64,000 bases of DNA, taken from Novipirellula galeiformis. Lineage in GTDB: Bacteria; Planctomycetota; Planctomycetia; Pirellulales; Pirellulaceae. The translations under genes and the position numbers were made by a program. Within the stretch, counting starts at the first letter, position 1. Each line of letters starts with the position of its first letter. Under the pieces are notes generated by a model. The model had not been told where the DNA came from. It saw nothing but the letters and a program-made list of their open reading frames with translations, and did not search any database. The stretch lies in contig NZ_SJPT01000004.1 of NCBI RefSeq assembly GCF_007860095.1, positions 283,260 to 347,259 on the forward strand. The letters are read 5' to 3'. Below, piece after piece: positions 26,709 through 36,149 of this stretch.

Positions 26709-26957
26709 TGCGCTGACATCAATGTGGCCCCCACTTTCTCAAGTGGCTCTGCGACTCAGCTCCCACTGCAATATTTTAAAATTGCACTTCGGCGCCACAC
26801 CGCGAACAAGCCTGGGCGAGAGGAAAAATGCCAAGACAGTGGCATCGCTCCTAGGCCAACGCTTCGAACAAGGTTGACCGCCATCGCGACGCGAACTCAG
26901 GATGCGGGTGAATATAGAATAGAGTCATGGCACTCTCACCCAACAAAGGAGCCCTCC

Positions 26958-27206
26958 ATGAGTATCGCCGAATTAGCAAACTTCCTGGGTTGGTGCACGC
27001 TGATCAACTTTGGCATCTTGGCCTGCGCCGCGGCATCGCTGCTGATGATCGGCAAATCGGTAGCAAAATTCCACCACCGATTGTTCGCCATCCCCCCCAC
27101 CGACCTGCCGAAAGCTTACTTCAACTACCTGGCAAACTACAAACTCTTGATCATCGTCTTCAACCTCGTCCCGTACCTAGCCCTTCGCATCATGGGAACC
27201 TCCTAA
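26958..27206 (+). CDS. Small DUF6868-like membrane protein
   Basis: 82 residues: MSIAELANFLGWCTLINFG leads into a first TM segment, then FHHRLFAIPPTDLPKAYFNY, a second TM (LLIIVFNLVPYLALRIMG). The FxGWC..IN start and VFNLVPYLAL end match the small DUF6868 family as I recall it. The ATG has AAAGGAG about 6 nt upstream. Function unknown. Longer in-frame reading through the tRNA terminator is rejected. Confidence 0.75.
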   Translation: MSIAELANFLGWCTLINFGILACAAASLLMIGKSVAKFHHRLFAIPPTDLPKAYFNYLANYKLLIIVFNLVPYLALRIMGTS

Positions 27207-27256
27207 CGCAACGGCCTTGGCACCCAAACACCCCCCCGAGCGACCAATCCAACGGA

Positions 27257-30124
27257 CTATAAAAACATCTCCTTATCGTGAACCAGCGTCGCCGGAGTGA
27301 CGTCGTTGCGTATCGCCTCGATGACCACTTGTTCGCCCCTCTCGTTCTTCACAAAAATTGCGGCGCCGGGACTCACCCTGGTGTTCCAATGCTTTTCAAA
27401 AATGGCGACCCGTTCGCGATTCGACGCCAGCGAACTTGGCACCGCGTGCAGCATGCATTGTTGGCGCTCGCGGCGTTCAAAGAATTGGCGAATCGGCTGT
27501 GGCAGCCAGCGAGGAGCGAAACGATTGATTGGCACATCAACCGCTCGCGGGATCACGTACCGCGGGCTCGACAACGGACCGAGCACTTCACGGATCGCGA
27601 CAGCGAAAACATCAGCCTCCTGTTGGGTGGCATTGGCGAGATAGACTCGCACATAACCACCCTCTCGCTCGTTGACGCGCAATATCGGCGTTCTAGAAAG
27701 TTGTGAGGTTTCAAGCAGGGCAGCGAGCACCGCTTCGCTGATTGCCGACACCAAACGGTGCCGGTCCCAAAGCGTCGCTGACTTTTCAAAGGGTGGATAT
27801 CCGTGGGCGAATTTGGCTCGACACGCCCCAATTTCAACGGCACGAATTGGCCGTGCACCATACGACCTTCCAATCTGCCATCGCTCGTACACCTCGGATC
27901 TTTGCCCGGCGCGGGCGAGCATGTCGGTGTTCAATTCCGATACGCTTCCATCGACGAGCTCAGGTTTCAGTTCGGTAAAGGCGGCATGCACATGCCCGAC
28001 CCCCTTTTCAATCGCCCCGTCGTCGCAGATTCCAAATAACGTTTCATGCTTGCGCAAAAAACGGCGATAATCATCCAAGCCCTTGCTGAACTCCGGTGCG
28101 ATGCAGACAACGTCCCAATTGTTAGCCAGCTTTCGAGGCCGCTTGGGGTCGAGACGAATCGAACGACCACGCAATTGGTTAACCGTCATCGACGTGGTCA
28201 CGGTCGATAAATCCACCAGCACATTCACGGTGTTGGCGTCCCAACCCTCCCCCAGCAATCCGCGGGTGCCGACCAAACAACGCGTGGTTCCTCGCTGAAA
28301 CAGCTCGGTAATCATTTCCACATAAATTCGAGGGCACCAATCGCTGCCGCGACCGTTTAATTCGTGAAACGCGCCTTGAATTGAATAGGAAAGTTCAACA
28401 TGGATTGCACGATCTTCAAGCCAACGGTTCGCTTCGCTCATCAAGGCGTCCGCCAGATCGGCGTCAACCAGCACCGACGAACCGGTTAGCAGGATCGGAT
28501 CGAGCAAATTCGTCTTGGCATCCTCAAGCAGCATTCGAAACGCCGCGACCGCACCGCCGGCCTCTGCGTCCAACAAGTGGGCCACCTCGGAGCTAATCGC
28601 CGACGTTTTCTCAAAGTCGGCGATCACAACGGCTCGCAAATCGGAACCCAGAACCTCCGCCTCGCGAGTCAAGATTGGCACAACCGCTCGCGTCTTATTA
28701 CGGGTATAGGCGATCACGCGTGAGACCGGGGATGCACACCCACGTGCTCCAGCGTCCGTGATCTGAATGCCCAGCATCCGCAATCGATCAACGGCACGAA
28801 TGGCGGTTTGATGGTCTCCGCTGTGGGGCGAGCGGCGAAGGTAGTGTCGCGTGTAGCGATCGATCAACGTGATCAAACGCTGCGGCTCAGGATCCTCGGA
28901 CGGCAACAACTCTGGCACATCGACAGGGAGCTCAATCTTTCGCGATTTCAAAAACCACACCGCCGAGGTGACGAACCCAGGGTCACGCACATAAAAGCCT
29001 CGCCAATCGGACGCTCGATAGGTGGGAAGCTGCTTTTCACCAAGAACGCGAACCAGCCAATCGATCAACGATTCAGGCGGCCGCAGTATCAAAGCCCCCG
29101 GTTCGCTGGAAACCGCACACGGTTCACAGAGTTTTTCAACGAGTTCTGCAAATTGTTGGTCTGCGGACGCAATGAACTGAAGCTCCTTTTCGGTCGGGCG
29201 AACGAAATAGGCGAGATCTTGATAGGGAGCTAGGTAGCCGTCCTTGACGACCGCAGGGACCGGAACTTCGAAATCAATCTCACCCAAAAAACGATCGTAT
29301 CGCTGGCTGTCCTCACTCTCTCGAGAGTCGCGATCGGGAGGCGTCGCGGTCAAACCAACGATCACGGGATCGCCTAAATAATCGCTCACCTCCTCTAAGA
29401 CGCGCCCCCAGTGCCCCATCAAATGATGACACTCATCTAAAATCAACAAACCGACTCCATAATCACGCAGTCGAACCAGCGCATCGAGCGACGCGCGGTG
29501 AAGAAGTGCCATCGCGTGGCCGCCAAGGGCGTCATCTTTGCGAATTCGTCGCCGAAAGGAAGCGAGTCGATCTTTATAGAAATCAGGATTATGAACACGC
29601 AGCCCCTCGATCCACGCGTCCGCTTCCGCCTCGCTACTTGCTTGCCCCTTTTCGACCAACGATTGCATCCACCACTGGGTTGCCCGTTCCTCGGTGAACT
29701 CGGTAGCACGAGCGGGCAAGGTGACGGCTTGATAGGTCAACGACGTCAAGATTCCTGGAGCCCGTGCATCGGTGCTGATCAGCGGCGAGAGATCCATCCC
29801 GTGGCGATGCTCGAACCAATCGGTTCGAGCGGCCCATTGAGCTTGAATGGCGGAATTCGGTGAGAGCACCAGAGCAGGTTTGCCAACCAAATGGGCCCAG
29901 ATATAAAGGCCCATCACCGTTTTGCCACTTCCCGGAGGAGCGACGATATGCAATCGCCGTTTGCCTGCGGCGAGTTGCTCACGCGCGATCCTGGCGACCT
30001 CGACTTGAGACGGCCGCAGTTGACCTCGAAAGCGAATGTCGGGCAAAACGATGTCTCGGTGAAAAAGTCTCAGTGAAGAAAACGGAAAAAGGTGTGGCCA
30101 TGGGTTGCGGCAAGCCTCAACCAC
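27257..30124 (-). CDS. Superfamily 2 DEAD/DEAH helicase with unassigned C-terminal domain
   Basis: A large (about 955-residue) nucleic-acid helicase. Visible motifs: IVAPPGSGKTVMGLYI (Walker A), LLILDECHHLMGHW (DEAH-type motif II variant DECH), IVGLTATPPDRD (motif III), LVGTRGLLGEGWDANTVNV (motif V) and QLRGRSIRLDP (motif VI). Residues after about 710 form an additional domain I cannot assign (ending GEQVVIEAIRNDVTPATLV). A GTG at 30124 with GGAG seven bases upstream is chosen; a TTG at 30205 would add 27 residues. It stands alone: no methylase, nuclease or other restriction or defence gene adjoins. DNA repair or an orphan restriction-type translocase are both possible. Confidence 0.85.
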   Translation of the reverse strand: MVEACRNPWPHLFPFSSLRLFHRDIVLPDIRFRGQLRPSQVEVARIAREQLAAGKRRLHIVAPPGSGKTVMGLYIWAHLVGKPALVLSPNSAIQAQWAARTDWFEHRHGMDLSPLISTDARAPGILTSLTYQAVTLPARATEFTEERATQWWMQSLVEKGQASSEAEADAWIEGLRVHNPDFYKDRLASFRRRIRKDDALGGHAMALLHRASLDALVRLRDYGVGLLILDECHHLMGHWGRVLEEVSDYLGDPVIVGLTATPPDRDSRESEDSQRYDRFLGEIDFEVPVPAVVKDGYLAPYQDLAYFVRPTEKELQFIASADQQFAELVEKLCEPCAVSSEPGALILRPPESLIDWLVRVLGEKQLPTYRASDWRGFYVRDPGFVTSAVWFLKSRKIELPVDVPELLPSEDPEPQRLITLIDRYTRHYLRRSPHSGDHQTAIRAVDRLRMLGIQITDAGARGCASPVSRVIAYTRNKTRAVVPILTREAEVLGSDLRAVVIADFEKTSAISSEVAHLLDAEAGGAVAAFRMLLEDAKTNLLDPILLTGSSVLVDADLADALMSEANRWLEDRAIHVELSYSIQGAFHELNGRGSDWCPRIYVEMITELFQRGTTRCLVGTRGLLGEGWDANTVNVLVDLSTVTTSMTVNQLRGRSIRLDPKRPRKLANNWDVVCIAPEFSKGLDDYRRFLRKHETLFGICDDGAIEKGVGHVHAAFTELKPELVDGSVSELNTDMLARAGQRSEVYERWQIGRSYGARPIRAVEIGACRAKFAHGYPPFEKSATLWDRHRLVSAISEAVLAALLETSQLSRTPILRVNEREGGYVRVYLANATQQEADVFAVAIREVLGPLSSPRYVIPRAVDVPINRFAPRWLPQPIRQFFERRERQQCMLHAVPSSLASNRERVAIFEKHWNTRVSPGAAIFVKNERGEQVVIEAIRNDVTPATLVHDKEMFL

Positions 30125-30372
30125 CTTGCGTCTCCGAAAGCCTGCGAGGGGGAGAAACTCGTCGCAGCGATCTTTGACTGATGAACGCCTCGCCGGGGTA
30201 ATCAATTTACCCCGAAGGAGTGCCGTGAAAAACGTGTGCTACGAAAAAACTTGCCCCCATGCTGCCTCGCAAAATGCCGGCGCGTCCAAGGAATCCCCAC
30301 AAAGCGATGCCCGGTAGGTCATTTCGAACGGATTCGTCACAATAGGCATTCGGATTCCGATGTTCTATCCTA

Positions 30373-31575
30373 ATGGCCCCCGCACGAGACCTCTCGATGG
30401 TAGAAACCGCCAAGATCGAAACTCAAAAAACTCACCGCCGGCCTAGTCTGAGAGGTGAGCATGCGTCGGAATCGCCCCTTTCCACTTCCCCCCAGGATCA
30501 CAACGACGTGGCCCCTCCTAAAAAAGCTGGCGACGCACACGCCACTGCTCCCCTTCAAGATGCATTATTACGTTCGGTCTTGTTTGGCGTCATCATCGTT
30601 CTGGGGCTGGCCATTGTGCTCCTTGTCGCGGCGATCGGGCTTGGTTGGTTTGATGATGGGGGCGAAGGGACCGAAGCTCCGTCGGCGCGACCGATTCCAG
30701 CTCGCTATGACGCCAATCGCGCATTCGGCTACCTGGAGTCGTTGTGCGACATTGGGCCTCGCCCGTCGGGCTCCGCGGGAATGCGTCAGCAACAAGAATT
30801 GTTAACGCGATTCTTTCGCGATGCGGGTGCGGAGGTTTCGATGCAAACGTTTGAGATCCGGCATCCTGAGTCAGGCGAGAATGTCTCGCTGGCGAATTTA
30901 ATTGCCAGCTGGAATGCCGACCAAGCCAAGCGGTACTTGTTTTGCGCCCACTACGATACGCGTCCCTTTCCCGACCGTGACGCCCAAAACCCCAAGGGAA
31001 TCTTCGTCGGAGCTAACGATGGCGCCAGCGGGACGGCGGCATTAATGGAACTGGCAAATCAAATGAGCGACCTCCCGTCGGACATCGGCGTCGATCTGGT
31101 TTTATTTGATGCCGAAGAGTTTGTTTTTGAACAAGGTCGTGACGACTACTTTCTAGGCTCGACGTTCTTTGCCGAGAAGTATGCTGCAGCGCCACCGCCA
31201 CAGCCTTACCAAGCGGGCATTCTATTGGACATGGTCGGCGACAAAGAACTGAAAATCTACTACGAAAACAACAGTTTGAAGTACGCCCGCAGCTTGGCGC
31301 GTAGCGTCTGGGATGTGGCGGACCGACTCGGGGTGCGAGCGTTCGTACCGCGCAGTCGGCACACGATCGAGGACGACCACCTGCCGCTCAATGAGATTGC
31401 CAAAATTCCGACGATCGACATCATTGACTTCGATTACCCGCGTCCTGGATACGGGGTAACATCGTATTGGCATACCGAAAACGATATTCCCGAGAACTGT
31501 AGCGGCGAATCGCTGGTCGCGGTCGTGTGGGTCGTTCACGAATGGCTTTTGAGCCAATCCGAAACGAAGCGATAA
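30373..31575 (+). CDS. Membrane-anchored M28 peptidase / glutaminyl cyclase-like protein
   Basis: 400 residues: polar 60-residue N-terminus, a TM segment (LFGVIIVLGLAIVLLVAAIG), then an M28 domain with RYLFCAHYDTRPFPDRD, VGANDGASGTAAL, LVLFDAEEF, GILLDMVGD, VPRSRHTIEDDHLPL and YGVTSYWHTENDIP. The motif order and the DAEEF glutamates match the glutaminyl-peptide cyclotransferase branch of M28, which binds one zinc. It is probably exposed on the periplasmic side. The start is uncertain; a second Met is eight codons in. Confidence 0.85.
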   Translation: MAPARDLSMVETAKIETQKTHRRPSLRGEHASESPLSTSPQDHNDVAPPKKAGDAHATAPLQDALLRSVLFGVIIVLGLAIVLLVAAIGLGWFDDGGEGTEAPSARPIPARYDANRAFGYLESLCDIGPRPSGSAGMRQQQELLTRFFRDAGAEVSMQTFEIRHPESGENVSLANLIASWNADQAKRYLFCAHYDTRPFPDRDAQNPKGIFVGANDGASGTAALMELANQMSDLPSDIGVDLVLFDAEEFVFEQGRDDYFLGSTFFAEKYAAAPPPQPYQAGILLDMVGDKELKIYYENNSLKYARSLARSVWDVADRLGVRAFVPRSRHTIEDDHLPLNEIAKIPTIDIIDFDYPRPGYGVTSYWHTENDIPENCSGESLVAVVWVVHEWLLSQSETKR

Positions 31576-31664
31576 AGCAAAATCATGTCGGCTATGGCCG
31601 CAAAATTGGTATTTTTGGTGCTCATGCAGAAAGCGTGAGGCGAGACGAAGGAAATCTCAATTCG

Positions 31665-32024
31665 ATGTTCTCTGGCAGCCTAGTTATCGGCGTGACACTG
31701 CTTTGTTTTGCGTTCTGGTTGCACTGGAATGAACGGCACGGCTGGGAGCATGAGTCGCTCGATGGCGATTTGGACCACCATTATCTTAGGACACGAATGC
31801 GATCACGACGCTGGGTTCACGCCTTGTTCGCGGTGTGCGGTGTGATGGTTATCGTGGCTGCCTTTGCAGGCCCAGGACGAGTTTGGATCGGGTGTTGGAT
31901 GAGCGTGGTGGTGGGCTTATTCACGATCATCATTTTGGCCGGCGCCGATGCGTTTCGCACGCTCCGATACCAAGCCAAGAAGAAATCCGAGTTACGCAAA
32001 TACCGGATCGATCCCGACGAATAA
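31665..32024 (+). CDS. Small three-span membrane protein of unknown function
   Basis: 119 residues: TM segments at about 4-21 (SLVIGVTLLCFAFWLHW), 49-66 (FAVCGVMVIVAAFAGPG) and 70-89 (GCWMSVVVGLFTIIIL), with a basic C-terminal tail (YQAKKKSELRKYRIDPDE). Similar small membrane proteins occur in planctomycetes, but I cannot name a family. The ATG at 31665 lies just before the first TM segment; the frame is open further upstream and overlaps the M28 gene. It follows that gene closely and may share its transcript. Confidence 0.7.
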   Translation: MFSGSLVIGVTLLCFAFWLHWNERHGWEHESLDGDLDHHYLRTRMRSRRWVHALFAVCGVMVIVAAFAGPGRVWIGCWMSVVVGLFTIIILAGADAFRTLRYQAKKKSELRKYRIDPDE

Positions 32025-32505
32025 GGCCCCATCAACCCGCGACGGCTCCCCCCCTTGCCGTGGGCTAGAGCATTTTGATTCGGATGTAACTAACGTCGCC
32101 CGACGGTGGACCACGTGCTGGCGATCACCGCGGCGGCACAGCACCCCACATCATTTGTCAAATGGCACTAGCCACCTTCAGTGGCCACCGAACATCATCG
32201 ATCCAGCAACGCCAGCCCCCAACAAAGCTGGCGATTGCGTCCCCGCGGCCTCGGCTCGCAAAACGGACGAGCCAAACACAACACCCCCGAAGGGGCGTAG
32301 CGGCTCAGCCGAATCGCAGTACCGTTCGCAGAGCGGAACAGGCCTGCTTGAGAGCGGGTTAAGCTGGTGGGGCAGTCCAATCGAGCTGGGGCATTTCATT
32401 CGCGATTGATCCGCTACAATATCGCCTCGGTTCGTCAGCGAGACATTGGTTTGATATTTCGCTGACGTTGGGACGCTTTTCTTTCAGCCAAGGACGATTC
32501 ATTCG
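32025..32505. other. Intergenic region holding MITE-like copy 2
   Basis: A 481-bp gap between the small membrane protein gene and pepF. It contains the 107-bp CTAG-bounded element (32065-32171). The rest has no convincing frame; the last 100 bp should carry the pepF promoter. Confidence 0.6.
32065..32171. mobile_element. 107-bp CTAG-bounded MITE-like repeat, copy 2
   Basis: Begins CTAGAGCATTTTGATTCGG, ends CATTTGTCAAATGGCACTAG. Same length, same CTAG ends and same internal blocks as copy 1 at 11923. Left end and reverse complement of the right end share CTAG(A/T)GC then ATTT, a weak terminal inverted repeat. Non-coding. Confidence 0.6.
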
Positions 32506-34305
32506 ATGACCACCGCTACATTGCCCGCTCGTGACCAAGTCAACCCCAGCGATTGCTGGGACCTTTCGAGTCTTTGCCAAGACGATTCTACGTGGGAAGC
32601 GGAATTCAAGAGACTTGACGACCAAATTGCGATTTACGAAAGCTTTCGCGGACGGCTGGGCGAATCGTCGTCAACCCTTGCCGAAGCGTTGACGTTCGAC
32701 AGTCAATTTGACCGCCTTGCCGAGCGAATTGGTACGTATGCGTTTTTGAAGACGACTGAAGATCAAGGCAACAGCGATTCGCAAGCGATGAAACTGAGAT
32801 TTCAAAACTTGGCGGTGCGAGCCGGACAAGCGGCCAGCTACATGCGGCCTGAATTGTTGGCCATCGACGAATCACGCATGAGCGAACTGGTCGCCGATGA
32901 AAAACTAGCTCCGTTTCGCTTGCAACTCGAACGCTTGCTGCGTTACCGACCTCATACTTTAACGGACAACGAAGAACGTTTGCTGGCGATGCAGGGTGAG
33001 ATGGCTTCCGCCGCGGGCAATGCCTTTCGCCAACTCAATGATGCTGATTTACGATTCGGTGAAATCGAAGATCACGAGGGTCGAAAGGTCGAACTATCCC
33101 ATGCCACCTTTAGCCAAATGTTGATCAGCCCCGATCGCAAGGTTCGCCGCAAAGCGTTTCACCAGTACTACGAACAATTCTGTAACCACGAAAACACACT
33201 GGCCGCGACATTGAGCGGCAGCATCCAACGTGATGTGTACTACGCGCGTGCGAAGAATTACGAAAGCAGTTTGCAAGCGGCGTTATTTCCTGACAACGTT
33301 CCTGTGGATGTTTACGACAATCTGATTTCCGCGGTGCGTGAATCATTGCCCAATGTGCATCACTACCTTGACGTTCGCCGTCGCAAGATGGAGATCGATA
33401 AGATCCACCATTACGACACTTATGTGCCGATTCTGAGCGGAGTCAAGAAACATCATCGCTGGGACCAAGCCGTCAACGTGATCCTAGAATCGTTGGCACC
33501 GCTAGGCAACGAATATGCGGGTGTACTCGAGGCGGGACTGCGTGGCCGTTGGTCCGACCGCTACCCCAACCGTGGCAAGCAAAGCGGTGCGTTTTCCTGT
33601 GGAACGTTCGATGGTGACCCCTACATTTTGATGAATTTCAAAGAAGAGGTGCTCAACGATGTCTTTACGTTGACCCATGAAGCGGGCCACTCGATGCACA
33701 GTTGGCATTCGGCTCGTAGCCAACCGTTCGAGTATTACAATTACACCATTTTTGTGGCGGAGGTGGCCAGCACCTTTAACGAACAATTGTTGACGGATTA
33801 CTTGCTCAAGAACGCGGCCGATGACAACGAACGCGCGTACTTGATCAACAATGAACTCGATGGCATCCGCGCCACTGTGGTACGACAAACGATGTTTGCG
33901 GAGTTCGAGAAGATCACTCATGAAATGGCCGAAGCGGGTGAACCGTTGACGGTAGCCGCATTCCGGAATGTCTATCGCGAACTGTTGCTTGCCTACTTTG
34001 GCCCCGAATTCGTCATCGATGAAGAACTCGAACGTGAGTGTTTCCGAATCCCACATTTTTACCGTGCGTTTTACGTGTACAAATACGCGACGGGCTTGAG
34101 TGCCGCGGTGGCCCTTTCACGCCGCGTGCTTGAAGGGGGGCAACAGGAACTCGACGATTACTTACGTTTCCTGTCGGGCGGTTGCAGCAAAGATCCGCTC
34201 GATTTGTTGCGTGACGCCGGAGTCGACATGACCCAGCCCGAACCGGTCGCGACGACGCTCGAACGATTCCGAAGCTTGACCGAAGAACTCGATCGTTTGA
34301 TTTAA
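32506..34305 (+). CDS. pepF: Oligoendopeptidase F (M3 family)
   Basis: A 599-residue cytoplasmic zinc endopeptidase that trims oligopeptides. Contains FTLTHEAGHSMHSW with HEAGH at residues 391-395, the downstream glutamate motif FVAEVASTFNEQLL, the core GAFSCGTFDGDPYILMNF and the late FYRAFYVYKYATGLSAAVAL, all characteristic of PepF. Length is the family norm (about 600). Transcribed alone. Confidence 0.95.
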   Translation: MTTATLPARDQVNPSDCWDLSSLCQDDSTWEAEFKRLDDQIAIYESFRGRLGESSSTLAEALTFDSQFDRLAERIGTYAFLKTTEDQGNSDSQAMKLRFQNLAVRAGQAASYMRPELLAIDESRMSELVADEKLAPFRLQLERLLRYRPHTLTDNEERLLAMQGEMASAAGNAFRQLNDADLRFGEIEDHEGRKVELSHATFSQMLISPDRKVRRKAFHQYYEQFCNHENTLAATLSGSIQRDVYYARAKNYESSLQAALFPDNVPVDVYDNLISAVRESLPNVHHYLDVRRRKMEIDKIHHYDTYVPILSGVKKHHRWDQAVNVILESLAPLGNEYAGVLEAGLRGRWSDRYPNRGKQSGAFSCGTFDGDPYILMNFKEEVLNDVFTLTHEAGHSMHSWHSARSQPFEYYNYTIFVAEVASTFNEQLLTDYLLKNAADDNERAYLINNELDGIRATVVRQTMFAEFEKITHEMAEAGEPLTVAAFRNVYRELLLAYFGPEFVIDEELERECFRIPHFYRAFYVYKYATGLSAAVALSRRVLEGGQQELDDYLRFLSGGCSKDPLDLLRDAGVDMTQPEPVATTLERFRSLTEELDRLI

Positions 34306-34320
34306 CCCTTCGACCGGCGC

Positions 34321-34353
34321 GATCGGGTTGGGGACTTCCATCCCCAACCGATC
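34321..34353 (+). terminator. Hairpin downstream of pepF
   Basis: GGTTGGGGA-CTTCCA-TCCCCAACC, a 9-bp stem with 6-nt loop, extended by flanking GATC on both sides, 16 bp after the pepF stop. No clear T-run follows directly, so termination is inferred from shape and position only. Confidence 0.5.
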
Positions 34354-34559
34354 AGCCGATGGGTTTGAATTGGCACTTTTTTGCTCGGGCAAAGGCATCC
34401 TTTTGCCCTGGCTTGAGCTCAGCGGAACGCTGCGGCGAACGAGACGCCATGCGCGGTTGTCGCACTAAAATTCTCCGCAAATTGAAAACGGCGAACCCGC
34501 TTTAATTTACAATCACCGTCCTTGCTTCGACTTATCTTCTCTAAGGGTGAATACGCGTT

Positions 34560-36149
34560 ATGGCCAATCTGACGTTTTGTGGTGCAGCGGGCACGGTGAC
34601 GGGATCCTGTTCCTTGATCGAAAGTGGCGGCAAGCAATTCTTAGTGGACTGTGGCTTGTTCCAAGGAACGAAAACAACCCAGAGTCTGAACTACAAACCG
34701 TTTCCATTCGATGCATCGAAGGTTGACTTTTTACTTCTGACCCATGCCCACATCGATCATTCGGGGTTACTGCCAAAGTTAGTCCGAGCGGGCTTTCGTG
34801 GCAAAATTTTTGCGACCGGCGCTACCTGTGACTTGCTTGAGTTCATGCTGCGTGATTCCGCTTGGATTCAAGAATCCAACACCGAGCGTTTGAACGTCAA
34901 ACGTGAGCAGAAAGGCCAAGATTTGCTTGAACCGATTTATACGATGGAGGATGCCGAACAAACGTTCCGTCAACTTGAGCGAATCGAATACGAAGAATGG
35001 TTCACTCCGGACGAGGGAATTCGCAGTCGCTTGTGGAATGCGGGTCACTTGCTCGGTTCTGCATCGGTCGAAGTTCAAGTCGATGAAACGGGAGATACGA
35101 TTCACCTGTTGTTTTCGGGTGATTTAGGTCCCGACGAAAAGGCGTTCCACCTCGCTCCCGACGCACCGACGGGATACGACTACGTGATTTGCGAAAGCAC
35201 CTACGGCGATCGTGATCGCGATGACTATACGCTCGAAAAGCGTCGAGAAATGATGCGTGAGGAATTAACCCTCGGGCTTAAACGCGGTGGCAATATTATT
35301 ATCCCTTCGTTTGCGGTCGAACGCAGCCAAGAGTTGCTGCACGACATCGGCGTTTTGATTTCCAGCGGCGAAATCCCCGAAGCCGAGGTTTATATCGATT
35401 CACCGCTGGCTCGCAAGGTCACCGAGGTTTTCATCCAACATGCTCACGAACTGGATGATATCGAAGTCGATGCCGCAAAGATCTTTCGGCATCGACGCTT
35501 TCATATTGTGCAAAGTGTCGAGGAAAGCAAGGCGATTAACCGCATCAAGAGTGGAGCGATCATCATCTCCGCCAGCGGCATGTGCAATGCCGGACGGATC
35601 AAACATCATCTTAAGAACAATATTTGGCGGCATGAATCGACAATTTTGTTTGTCGGCTATCAAGCCCCCGGGACACTCGGACACATCATCACCAGCGGTG
35701 CGAAACGCGTTCGAATCTATGGAAAGGAGTACAAAGTAGACGCGGCGATTCGCAAACTGGGCAACTATTCTGCACACGCCGATCAAGGGGAGCTGGTGGA
35801 TTGGGTGAAGGAGCGTGGCCCCGTACGGGGAGCGTTGTTCTTGAATCACGGCGACGAGGAAGCGCGTAGCGTGATGCGTGATTTATTGCACAAGCGTGGA
35901 ATGGATCGCGAAAAAATCTTCCTGCCGCATTTCGACGAAACCTTCGAACTCAAAGCACACAACGCCCCCGTGCTCGTGTCGCATCCCACGCCGCGTTTGG
36001 ACGAATCCGAAATCGCTCGCGATTGGAATAATGACTATGTCCAATTCTTGCTCGATTTAGATGACAAACTCCAATCGCTGCAGGATACGCACGAGAGAAG
36101 CAAACTGATGCACCGATTGGCGGAAACCCTCGACGGGCCTCGGATGTAA
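34560..36149 (+). CDS. Metallo-beta-lactamase/beta-CASP ribonuclease-like protein
   Basis: 529 residues with the CPSF-73-like layout: LTFCGAAGTVTGSCSLIE, the zinc motif THAHIDHSG (HxHxDH from residue 62), WNAGHLLGSAS and LLFSGDLGP. The beta-CASP insert includes VICESTYGDRDRD, NIIIPSFAVERSQELL and ASGMCNAGRIKHHL. The final MBL motifs are YSAHADQGELVDW and GALFLNHGDEEA. Members are RNA-processing endo/exonucleases in bacteria and archaea. No KH domain is seen. Likely monocistronic. Confidence 0.92.
   Translation: MANLTFCGAAGTVTGSCSLIESGGKQFLVDCGLFQGTKTTQSLNYKPFPFDASKVDFLLLTHAHIDHSGLLPKLVRAGFRGKIFATGATCDLLEFMLRDSAWIQESNTERLNVKREQKGQDLLEPIYTMEDAEQTFRQLERIEYEEWFTPDEGIRSRLWNAGHLLGSASVEVQVDETGDTIHLLFSGDLGPDEKAFHLAPDAPTGYDYVICESTYGDRDRDDYTLEKRREMMREELTLGLKRGGNIIIPSFAVERSQELLHDIGVLISSGEIPEAEVYIDSPLARKVTEVFIQHAHELDDIEVDAAKIFRHRRFHIVQSVEESKAINRIKSGAIIISASGMCNAGRIKHHLKNNIWRHESTILFVGYQAPGTLGHIITSGAKRVRIYGKEYKVDAAIRKLGNYSAHADQGELVDWVKERGPVRGALFLNHGDEEARSVMRDLLHKRGMDREKIFLPHFDETFELKAHNAPVLVSHPTPRLDESEIARDWNNDYVQFLLDLDDKLQSLQDTHERSKLMHRLAETLDGPRM

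Noticed and set aside
26646-26957. Long frame through tRNA-Asp and its terminator into the small membrane protein
   Set aside because: The tRNA and terminator make translation impossible to believe; the ATG at 26958 has its own AAAGGAG.
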